From: Methanoregulaceae archaeon
GTDB taxonomy: Bacteria > Armatimonadota > Fimbriimonadia > Fimbriimonadales > Fimbriimonadaceae
DNA: 64,000 nucleotides
NCBI GenBank assembly: GCA_020850325.1
Contig: JADZEW010000016.1
Coordinates: 1-64,000 of the forward strand
Direction: 5' to 3'
A program made the position numbers and the translations under genes. The notes under the pieces are model-generated. The model ran no database searches. It had not been told where the DNA came from and worked only from the letters and a program-made list of their open reading frames with translations. Shown piece by piece: positions 57,402 to 64,000 of this stretch. How positions within the stretch are numbered: position 1 is the stretch's first letter; each line of letters begins with the position of its first letter.

Positions 57402-58826
57402 ATGGGGTTTCAGACCGATCGAGACAAGGTAGCGCATCTCTTGCGGCGCTTCGGATTCGGAGCCAGCGAGGCGGAGCTCGACTTCTACGCGAAGGACGGC
57501 GTCAAGGGAGCGATCGATATCCTGCTGAATCCCGACAAGATCGACGAGGCACCGATCCCTCCGATTACCGACTTCAAGAACAACAACAACACCGTACAGA
57601 TGCCCGCCGTTCAGGGCCACTGGGTGTTGCGGATGGTCATGACCCGTCGACCGTTGGTCGAGAAGATGACCTTGTTCTGGCACGATCACTTCGCCACCAG
57701 CGCGGCCAAAGTGAATCAGCCGCCCAACATGTATCACCACGTCGACACGTTGCGCCAGGGCGCACTGGGCAACTTTCTCGAGCTTCTCACCAATGCCAGC
57801 AAGGATCCGGCGATGCTCTTCTGGCTGGACAACCAGGAAAACGTGCGCGGCAAGCCCAACGAGAACTTCGCCCGCGAGGTGATGGAGCTGTTCACCTTGG
57901 GCATCGGCCACTACACCGAGAAAGATGTCCAGGAAGCGGCACGCGCTTTCACCGGTTGGACCTTCCGCCGACGGCCCCGCCGACCCGACGCCGAGGGCGA
58001 GATCGACTTCCGCGGCGCGGATTACGTCTTCAATCGCCGCAACTTCGACGACACCGAGAAGACGATCCTGGGCAAGACGGGCAGCTTCACAGGCGAGCAG
58101 GTGCTGGAGATGCTCGCCAGCCATCCCCAGACCGCTCGGCACTTGGCGAAGAAGCTGTGGGAGTTCTTCGTGTATCCGAACCCCGAGCCCGCGGTCGTCG
58201 AGCGGATCGCGACCGCCTTCGTTCGCAATGGGATGATGATTGGCCCGACGTTGCGGGCGATCATGGAGTCGCCCGAGTTCTTTTCACCCAAGGCATATCG
58301 CAAGGTTGTCAAAACGCCGATCGATATCACCGTGGTGACGATGCGTCAACTCGGTGTCGGCGGCTTCATTGAAGCGACCCTGGAGCGGCAAGAGGCCCGC
58401 GCCGTTCAGATCATGCGAGTTACGCTCGGCGCGGCCCAGCAGGCGTCGAAGGCCATGGGGATGGACCTCATGTTCCCGCCGGACGTCGCGGGCTGGGAGT
58501 GGGGGCCGGCGTGGATCACCTCGGCGACCATGGTCGAGCGCATCGCGTGGTCAGACCGCCTCTTTGGCCAGGTTCAAGCAGGGACGCGGCGCGCCCAGAT
58601 CAACATCCCGCTGGGCCAACTAATGACGGTGGAGGCCTCGCCTAGCGCGTTCGTCGGTCAGCTGCTGTCGATCTTCGATGCCGATCTGCCCGCCGCAAAG
58701 CGCGCCACGCTCGATAAGGCGGCCACCGAGGCCGCGGAGGGCTCGATCACCCCGCGCAACGCGAATGTCGTCGCAAGCCGAGTCTGTCGACTCATTTTCG
58801 GCGCACCCGAGTTTCAGTTCGCGTAG
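57402..58826 (+). CDS. DUF1800 family protein
   Basis: 474 residues from ATG 57402 (the frame extends into the previous gene without homology). Typical DUF1800 blocks are VAHLLRRFGFGASEAELDFY, MTLFWHDHFATSAAKV, DNQENVRGKPNENFAREVME then LFTLGIGHYTEKDVQEAARA (about 148-185) and MFPPDVAGWEWGPAWI. The family is common in secreted-protein-rich bacteria and is usually paired with a DUF1501 gene; here the partner is missing and an esterase follows instead. No signal peptide is obvious. The function is unknown. Confidence 0.92.
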   Translation: MGFQTDRDKVAHLLRRFGFGASEAELDFYAKDGVKGAIDILLNPDKIDEAPIPPITDFKNNNNTVQMPAVQGHWVLRMVMTRRPLVEKMTLFWHDHFATSAAKVNQPPNMYHHVDTLRQGALGNFLELLTNASKDPAMLFWLDNQENVRGKPNENFAREVMELFTLGIGHYTEKDVQEAARAFTGWTFRRRPRRPDAEGEIDFRGADYVFNRRNFDDTEKTILGKTGSFTGEQVLEMLASHPQTARHLAKKLWEFFVYPNPEPAVVERIATAFVRNGMMIGPTLRAIMESPEFFSPKAYRKVVKTPIDITVVTMRQLGVGGFIEATLERQEARAVQIMRVTLGAAQQASKAMGMDLMFPPDVAGWEWGPAWITSATMVERIAWSDRLFGQVQAGTRRAQINIPLGQLMTVEASPSAFVGQLLSIFDADLPAAKRATLDKAATEAAEGSITPRNANVVASRVCRLIFGAPEFQFA

Positions 58827-58837
58827 AATAAATCCTT

Positions 58838-59665
58838 ATGCTGTCCGCTCTCGTACTGCTGCTACTGAATGAGCCTCGCGTCGAGGCGGATGTCACCTAT
58901 GCCACGGTGGCGGGGACCGAGCTGAAGCTCGACCTCTACCACCCGCCGTCTGACGCGCCAAAGACTAACGCCGCGGTGGTGGTCATTCACGGTGGCGCCT
59001 GGATGTCAGGCGACCGCAAGCAAATGAAAGACCTTTCGATTCAGCTTGCAAAGCGGGGCATGCTGGCGGCTTCCGTGCAATATCGGCTGGCCCCCAAGTC
59101 GGTATGGCCGGCGATGCTCGACGACGTCCAGACCGCAACTCGCTACCTGCGCGCGAACGCAGGAAAGCTCGGCTTTGACCCCAACCGCCTGGGTGCGGCC
59201 GGAGCAAGTGCGGGCGGACACCTGGCGATCTTCCTCGGATCGCGCGAGACTCGAGACAAGAAGCCGACTCACTTTGCCGATCAATCGAGCCGGGTCCATG
59301 CGGTTCTCAACCTCTTCGGCCCCACCGACATGTCGCGCGACTTTCCGGCGAATCTCGATATGATGTTCCAACTGGTCTTGGGCAAGCCGAAAGCCCAGGC
59401 TGCCGAGGAGATTCGCGACGCGAGTCCGATCAACTTCATCGACAAGAACTCGGCTCCGATGTTCATCTATCAAGGGCTCGCCGATCCGCTGGTGAATCCA
59501 AACCAGAGCCGATACCTCGAGGCGAAGCTGAAGGAGGTCGCCGTCCCGGTTCAGGCGGTGTATCTCAAGGATGTCCAGCACAACGTGCCCATGACCAACC
59601 CCAAGGTTCGGGAGACGATGGAGCAGGGCATCGAGTGGCTGGCCACGCATCTGACTAAGCGGTAA
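58838..59665 (+). CDS. Secreted alpha/beta-hydrolase (esterase)
   Basis: 275 residues with a hydrophobic N-terminus (LSALVLLLLNEP). Serine hydrolase fold: oxyanion motif VVVIHGGAWMSGDRKQ (about 48-63), nucleophile in AAGASAGGHLAIFLG (G-A-S-A-G, about 126-140), acid in GLADPLVNPNQS and His in DVQHNVPMTNP. It resembles BD-FAE/kynurenine formamidase-like esterases acting on small esters or acetylated sugars. TAGAAT 8 bases before the start is a possible -10. It is followed by the redoxin fusion after 9 bases, so the two may be cotranscribed. Confidence 0.9.
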   Translation: MLSALVLLLLNEPRVEADVTYATVAGTELKLDLYHPPSDAPKTNAAVVVIHGGAWMSGDRKQMKDLSIQLAKRGMLAASVQYRLAPKSVWPAMLDDVQTATRYLRANAGKLGFDPNRLGAAGASAGGHLAIFLGSRETRDKKPTHFADQSSRVHAVLNLFGPTDMSRDFPANLDMMFQLVLGKPKAQAAEEIRDASPINFIDKNSAPMFIYQGLADPLVNPNQSRYLEAKLKEVAVPVQAVYLKDVQHNVPMTNPKVRETMEQGIEWLATHLTKR

Positions 59666-59674
59666 CAACGACCC

Positions 59675-61615
59675 ATGACGGCACTCATTGCACTCCTCTT
59701 GCTTTCGGCTACCGACGACTCCCGTGCGCACCGGATCGATCCTGCGTCGGTGGGGGTCGGCAGCGTAGTCCCCAGCTTGTCGCTCCGCGATCTCGATGGC
59801 AAGTCGCATCAGTTGGGAGGCGCCAAGACGACGGTTGTCATTCTCACGAGTACGACGTGCCCGCTCACGAAGAAATACGGCCCGACCTTGGCAATGCTCG
59901 AGTCCGCCTACCGGCCCAAAGGCGTGCAGTTCGTGTTCGTCAACCCTACGACCTCAGAGTCTGTCGCTGATCAGAAGGCTGACCGAGCGCGCCTGAAGCT
60001 GGTCGGCCCCTATGTGAATGACCCCGAAGTCGCCAGGACGTTGGGCGCAAAGACGACGACCGAAGCGTTCGTCCTCGATAGCGCGCGTCGCCTCGTTTAC
60101 CGCGGCGCGGTCGATGATCAGTACGGGATTGGCTACGCCCTCGCCCAGCCTCGCGAGCAGTATCTGTCCAAAGCAATCGACGCGGTGCTCAAGGGTGAAG
60201 GGCCCAACCCCGCAGCGACGTGGTCTCCCGGCTGTATGCTGGAGCTTCCGGCTCCAAAGAAGGCCGCGGCCACCTACTTCAACCGAATCGCCACAATCAT
60301 GCAGGACAACTGTGGCGAGTGCCACCGCCCGGGCGGGGTGGCCCCGTTCTCGCTGCTGACCTACCAAGATGTCAAGGACCGGGCGCCGATGATCAAGTAC
60401 GTCGTCGACCGAGGCATCATGCCGCCTTGGTTTGCTGAAGACGATCCCAAGCAAGGGCCATGGAAGAACAACCGCGCGCTTTCCGCCCAGGATAAGACTG
60501 ACCTTTACGCCTGGATCGATAGCGGCGCACCCAAGGGCGACGAGCGCGACGCTCCCAAGCCGCGAACCTATACGACCGGCGAGTGGACGATCGGCAAGCC
60601 CGACGCGACCTTCCAGCTACCGAAGCCGATCGATATCAAGGCGACCGGCATCATGCCGTATCAGGAAGTCTTTATCGAGACTCAGTTCACCGAAGAGAAG
60701 TGGATCGAGGCGATGGAGGTCATCCCGACCGCCCGCCAGGTGGTCCACCACGTCTTGATATTCGTCTATCCTCCCGGTGGCCGCCGCAGCCTGTTCAGCG
60801 GCGGAGTCGGCGAGGAAATCGAGGGCTTCTTTGCCGCGTACGTGCCGGGCACGAACGCGATTCGATATCCGGACGGCATGGCGAAGCGGGTTCCCGCCGG
60901 TTCGAGGCTGAAGTTCCAGTTGCACTACACGCCGAACGGTACCGCTACCAATGACCAAACCAAGCTCGGACTGGTGTTCGCGAAAAAGCCGGTCGAGCAT
61001 GAGGTGCGCACGGTCGGTATCGCCAACCTCGGCTTGAACATCCCTCCAGGTGCGCCGAATCACCCCCACACCGGCAAGGTGAACGTGCCGTATGACGTTC
61101 GGGTGCTGTCGATGATCCCCCACATGCACGTGCGCGGAAAGGCGGCTCGCTATGAACTTATCAATCCCGACGGCTCGCGGAGACGCCTGCTCGAAGTCCC
61201 CCGATACGATTTCAACTGGCAGCTGCCCTACGAGTATCGCGAGCCGCTCCTCGTGAAGAAGGGAAGCCAGCTCGAATACACCGCCTGGTACGACAACAGC
61301 AAGGATAATCCCGCCAACCCCGACCCGACCAAGCGGGTGCGTTGGGGGCTGCAGACCTACGACGAGATGCATCTGGGCTACGTGGAGTACTACATTCCCG
61401 GGCTTAAGCCAGGGTCGAGCGACCCCGGTCTCCGCCCTCAAATCTTCGGCGGAAGCAACTTGATCGAAGCCATGTTCCGCGCGATGGACCGCAATGGCGA
61501 CGGCTTTTTGACCGCCGAGGAAGCCGGCAACTCGTGGGCGCGATTGCGAAGTGGCGACGCGAACGGTGATGGCAAGATCAGCCTCGAAGAGGCCAAAGCC
61601 GCACTTGGCGGATAG
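59675..61615 (+). CDS. Redoxin/cytochrome c/copper-monooxygenase-like/EF-hand fusion
   Basis: 646 residues. A short signal peptide precedes a thioredoxin-like redoxin domain (about 28-170; VVILTSTTCPLTKKYGPTLA, a single Cys in place of CxxC). A c-type haem site CGECHR (C213-x-x-C216-H217) follows. Residues 300-590 resemble copper type II ascorbate-dependent monooxygenases (DBM/PHM): HH at 358-359, H417 in LHYTPNG, HMH at 483-485, and a possible Met ligand in YDEMHLGY. Two EF-hand loops (DRNGDGFLTAEE near 605, DANGDGKISLEE near 628) end the protein. The gene may share a transcript with the esterase. The chemistry is probably copper-dependent oxidation fed by the haem module (inference). Confidence 0.85.
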   Translation: MTALIALLLLSATDDSRAHRIDPASVGVGSVVPSLSLRDLDGKSHQLGGAKTTVVILTSTTCPLTKKYGPTLAMLESAYRPKGVQFVFVNPTTSESVADQKADRARLKLVGPYVNDPEVARTLGAKTTTEAFVLDSARRLVYRGAVDDQYGIGYALAQPREQYLSKAIDAVLKGEGPNPAATWSPGCMLELPAPKKAAATYFNRIATIMQDNCGECHRPGGVAPFSLLTYQDVKDRAPMIKYVVDRGIMPPWFAEDDPKQGPWKNNRALSAQDKTDLYAWIDSGAPKGDERDAPKPRTYTTGEWTIGKPDATFQLPKPIDIKATGIMPYQEVFIETQFTEEKWIEAMEVIPTARQVVHHVLIFVYPPGGRRSLFSGGVGEEIEGFFAAYVPGTNAIRYPDGMAKRVPAGSRLKFQLHYTPNGTATNDQTKLGLVFAKKPVEHEVRTVGIANLGLNIPPGAPNHPHTGKVNVPYDVRVLSMIPHMHVRGKAARYELINPDGSRRRLLEVPRYDFNWQLPYEYREPLLVKKGSQLEYTAWYDNSKDNPANPDPTKRVRWGLQTYDEMHLGYVEYYIPGLKPGSSDPGLRPQIFGGSNLIEAMFRAMDRNGDGFLTAEEAGNSWARLRSGDANGDGKISLEEAKAALGG

Positions 61616-61689
61616 AATCCCGACTCTTAATACACCCATCGGGGGCCCTCGGACGTCAAACTGACTAGGGGAGCGTCCCCGCTAGAACC

Positions 61690-63276
61690 TTGAGCGAAAC
61701 CAACCTGAACCACGACGGCTTGAAGCAGTTTTTCGACGTGCTGCCCGCGGTTGTCCGCGAGCGAATCGAGCGAGACGCTGGCTACGAGGGCCTGATTGAA
61801 GTTGTTCTCGACTACGGCCGTCCCGCGGAAGCCCGCTATCGCGATCGGACGGAGCGGATGGACGATGTCATCGTGACCGAACACGACATTGAGTTCGTGA
61901 TTAGGCAAATCGGCGACTTCGGTTCCGATAACCGCGCTGGTATCGAGCGAACCCTGCACCGCATCTCGTGCATGCGCAACCGGCACAACAAGGTCATCGG
62001 TCTCACGTGCCGCGTGGGCCGCGCCGTCGAAGGCACCATCGATATCATCGACGACATCGTGCGGGCGGGACAGTCGATCCTATTGCTCGGACGTCCAGGC
62101 GTGGGCAAGACCACCAAGCTCCGCGAGGTGGCGCGGGTGCTCGCCGACGAAGTCGGCAAGCGCGTGGTAATCGTCGATACGTCGAACGAAATCGCGGGCG
62201 ATGGCGACATTCCGCATCCCGGGATCGGATCGGCCCGGCGGATGCAGGTGCCGTCTGCTCCGCTCCAGCACCAGGTGATGATCGAGGCGGTGGAGAACCA
62301 CATGCCGGAAGTCATCGTGATCGACGAGATCGGCAACGAATCCGAGGCGATGGCGGCGCGGACAATCGCTGAGCGCGGCGTTCAGTTGGTGGGCACCGCT
62401 CACGGCCAGACCCTTGAGAACCTCATGCTCAACCCCTCGCTGGCCGACCTGATCGGCGGCATCCAGGCGGTGACCCTGTCCGACGACGAGGCCCGCCGCC
62501 GTGGAACGCAGAAGACCGTTCTCGAGCGCAAAGCTCCGCCGACCTTCGACGTCGTTATAGAACTGCTGGACTACGAGCGCCTCGCGGTGCACGCGAACGT
62601 ACAGAAGACGGTCGATCTGATTTTGCGGGGCATTCCGCCCAAGCCGGAGATTCGCGTGCGAACGATCCATGGCGAGTACGAGGTCGTTCAGCAAGCCGAG
62701 AGCAAGGACGTCAAGGAACCGAGTTTCAACGAGCGCTTCCCGGCGCTGGCCCGCCGCCCTGAGCCCGAGCCTGAGGCACCACCCGTCGAATCCGCGGCCA
62801 AGCAAGGTGGGCTGGTCCGCATCTATCCGTTCGGCATCGCCCGAACACGCCTCGAGCGGGCGATCCGCGAGAAGCGCGCACCGGCGTTTGTCTGCACAGA
62901 CATCACCCAGGCCGACGCGATCATGGCGATCCGCTCGACCTACCAGAATCGCCCCAAGAAGCTGCAGGAAGCGGCCGGTAAGCCCATCCCTGCGGTGGTC
63001 GTGAAGTCGAACACGTTCTCGCAGATTTCGGGAGCGCTGGACGAGATCCTCCGCCGAGCGGGCGAAGGTCCGGACTCCGAGTCGGAGGCGATGGAAGAAG
63101 TGCTGAAAGCGGTGGAGACGGTACTACAAACCGGGAAGCCGTTTGAGCTGACGCCCCAGCCAGCGCCGATTCGAAAGCTGCAGCATCAGGTGACGGAAGC
63201 CCGGAGACTCGCAAGCGAAGCGGTGGGCGAGGAGCCCAACCGACGGATTCGCGTATTGCCGACCCGGCTATCGTAA
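61690..63276 (+). CDS. AAA ATPase with R3H domain (SpoIIIAA/Ycf45-like)
   Basis: 528 residues from TTG 61690 (no ATG is near). Residues 20-290 are a Ycf45/SpoIIIAA-type P-loop ATPase: [20 protein letters not shown] (Walker A, about 127-146), [10 protein letters not shown] and [20 protein letters not shown] (Walker B). A central segment (about 365-470) is of unknown fold; residues 480-528 match an R3H nucleic-acid-binding module ([20 protein letters not shown]). Family members occur in cyanobacteria, plastids and many bacteria; the role is unknown but DNA or RNA related. Overlaps the convergent ruvC by 9 bases. Confidence 0.9.
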   Translation: MSETNLNHDGLKQFFDVLPAVVRERIERDAGYEGLIEVVLDYGRPAEARYRDRTERMDDVIVTEHDIEFVIRQIGDFGSDNRAGIERTLHRISCMRNRHNKVIGLTCRVGRAVEGTIDIIDDIVRAGQSILLLGRPGVGKTTKLREVARVLADEVGKRVVIVDTSNEIAGDGDIPHPGIGSARRMQVPSAPLQHQVMIEAVENHMPEVIVIDEIGNESEAMAARTIAERGVQLVGTAHGQTLENLMLNPSLADLIGGIQAVTLSDDEARRRGTQKTVLERKAPPTFDVVIELLDYERLAVHANVQKTVDLILRGIPPKPEIRVRTIHGEYEVVQQAESKDVKEPSFNERFPALARRPEPEPEAPPVESAAKQGGLVRIYPFGIARTRLERAIREKRAPAFVCTDITQADAIMAIRSTYQNRPKKLQEAAGKPIPAVVVKSNTFSQISGALDEILRRAGEGPDSESEAMEEVLKAVETVLQTGKPFELTPQPAPIRKLQHQVTEARRLASEAVGEEPNRRIRVLPTRLS

Positions 63277-63747
63277 CGCGGTCCGCGAGCGGAAAGCGTG
63301 GCAAATCGCGATCGCCAGCGCATCGGAGACATCATCCGGCTTGGGAGCCTGCGCCAAGCTAAGCAGCTTGGTGACCATGAACTGAACCTGCTTCTTGTCG
63401 GCGTTGCCTTGACCGACCACCGCCTGCTTGATCTCCGGTGGCGCGTACTCAGTCCAGGGCTTGCCAAGAGAAGCCCCGGCGAGCAGGATCACCCCGATGG
63501 CCTTGGCGACATCGAACGCGGTGGTCCGGTTCGCGGCGAACACGAGCCGCTCGATGGCGAGCGAGTCAGGCTGAGTTCGCTCGATCAACTCCCGCATCTG
63601 GTCGTGCAAAAGCGTCAGCCGGTCGGCGATCTCGATGCGCGGCGTCTCGATGAGGCCGTACTCGACCGCCTGTAGCTTTGAGCCCTCGCGGCGCACGAGT
63701 CCAAATCCCACGCGCTCCAGTCCGGGATCGACGCCGAGGATCAGCAT
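63268..63747 (-). CDS. ruvC: Holliday junction resolvase RuvC
   Basis: 159 residues. The RNase H-like fold with acidic catalytic residues: [14 protein letters not shown] (D7), [20 protein letters not shown] (Glu) and [16 protein letters not shown] (Asp pair). It cuts four-way junctions with RuvAB, which are not in the window. It starts 4 bases after the tdk stop, so tdk-ruvC are cotranscribed. Confidence 0.96.
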   Translation of the reverse strand: MLILGVDPGLERVGFGLVRREGSKLQAVEYGLIETPRIEIADRLTLLHDQMRELIERTQPDSLAIERLVFAANRTTAFDVAKAIGVILLAGASLGKPWTEYAPPEIKQAVVGQGNADKKQVQFMVTKLLSLAQAPKPDDVSDALAIAICHAFRSRTALR

Positions 63748-63751
63748 TTCA

Positions 63752-64000
63752 CTAGCCCGCGCCTCGCTTCTTGCGAGTGCGAATCTCGAAGCAGTTGCGG
63801 CACCGAGCTTCGTACGCCTCGGTCGCGCCGATCAGAATGATCGGGTCGTCACGGTGTGCCGGGCGCCCGTCGATCGTGCGGTAGGTGTGGGAGGCGGGTG
63901 CGCCGCACTTCATGCAGATCGCGCGAAGCTTGACCACCTCGTCGGCGATCGCGAGGAGCGTCGCCATCGGCCCGAACGGCTCGCGGCGAAAGTCTTGATC
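63752..64000 (-). CDS. tdk: Thymidine kinase, C-terminal part
   Basis: Open to the window edge: the frame begins [20 protein letters not shown] and continues to [12 protein letters not shown] and ...[16 protein letters not shown]. The order D-Q-D-F-R, A-D-x-V-x-K-L and the paired C-x-x-C zinc ligands are those of the C-terminal lasso and zinc-ribbon of type II thymidine kinase (Tdk). The P-loop N-terminal part lies outside. An internal ATG at 63967 is not the start. Cotranscribed with ruvC. Confidence 0.93.
   Translation of the reverse strand, partial: DQDFRREPFGPMATLLAIADEVVKLRAICMKCGAPASHTYRTIDGRPAHRDDPIILIGATEAYEARCRNCFEIRTRKKRGAG

Noticed and set aside
61655-61680. Small hairpin GGGGA-GCG-TCCCC before the AAA/R3H gene as a terminator or riboswitch
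   Set aside because: The stem is only five base pairs, without a T tract or any known aptamer pattern.

Overview
The window looks like the chromosome of a diderm, GC-rich bacterium. An outer membrane is implied by a Kdo transferase (waaA), an LptC/OstA-like protein, a MotB-type OmpA domain and many lipoproteins. The mix of Tat-exported Gfo/Idh oxidoreductase, DUF1800 protein, sulfatase, pseudopilin, PilC/GspF, very large secreted proteins with no known fold, frequent GTG starts, and short intergenic palindromes is what I would expect from Armatimonadota (Fimbriimonadia-like) or a Planctomycetes-type lineage. The Armatimonadota guess is inference, not proof.

Layout. 1-121 is the right end of an IS3-family element; 220-1536 a Tat-exported oxidoreductase; 1651-2292 a broken IS200/RAYT-type transposase between inverted palindromic flanks. 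2333-11660 holds folE2, a twin-FHA membrane protein, a lipoprotein, pilC/gspF, a sigma factor fused to a degenerate GGDEF domain, a kbl-like gene and mutL. 11661-14459 is an A/T-richer, island-like block: a VKOR/thioredoxin-like membrane protein interrupted at a run of 14 G, a ten-cysteine secreted protein, a pseudopilin and a small lipoprotein, with overlapping or closely spaced genes. 14566-18078 has motA, motB, a nucleotidyltransferase and a GYF-domain protein. 21411-18075 (minus) is an operon of FAD oxidoreductase, purC and waaA, divergent from tRNA-Leu(UAA).

21586-24834 carries a membrane protein, a CPBP protease and nuoA-nuoC without nuoB. A Fic protein, a RibD-C-like reductase and tmRNA (tag AKQVVANNNYAFAA) follow on the minus strand. 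27072-33298 has small genes, a LON-domain protein, a GAF/PAS histidine kinase, a phytoene/squalene synthase and a 42-residue lipoprotein with a very strong ribosome binding site. 33466-48062 is a long plus-strand run: argD, a binding-protein lipoprotein, mtnP, a HEAT-like secreted protein, a tandem of dead and live S41 proteases, three large envelope proteins and an LptC/OstA-like protein. 48352-61615 has a beta-propeller phosphoesterase, sulfatase, tRNA-Ile(GAU), ppx-ppk, a tandem HD-GYP protein, a DUF1800 protein, an esterase and a redoxin/cytochrome c/copper-monooxygenase/EF-hand fusion. 61690-64000 ends with an AAA/R3H ATPase, ruvC and a partial tdk.

Most notable signals: (1) the poly-G controlled redox gene coupled to a cysteine-rich secreted protein; (2) the sigma factor-GGDEF fusion; (3) TANNNT boxes ending 5-8 bases before start codons of many first genes, suggesting widespread leaderless transcripts; (4) several families of dispersed intergenic palindromes plus a RAYT-like transposase. 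No CRISPR array, prophage or rRNA was seen, and no gap longer than 300 bases lacks an identified feature.
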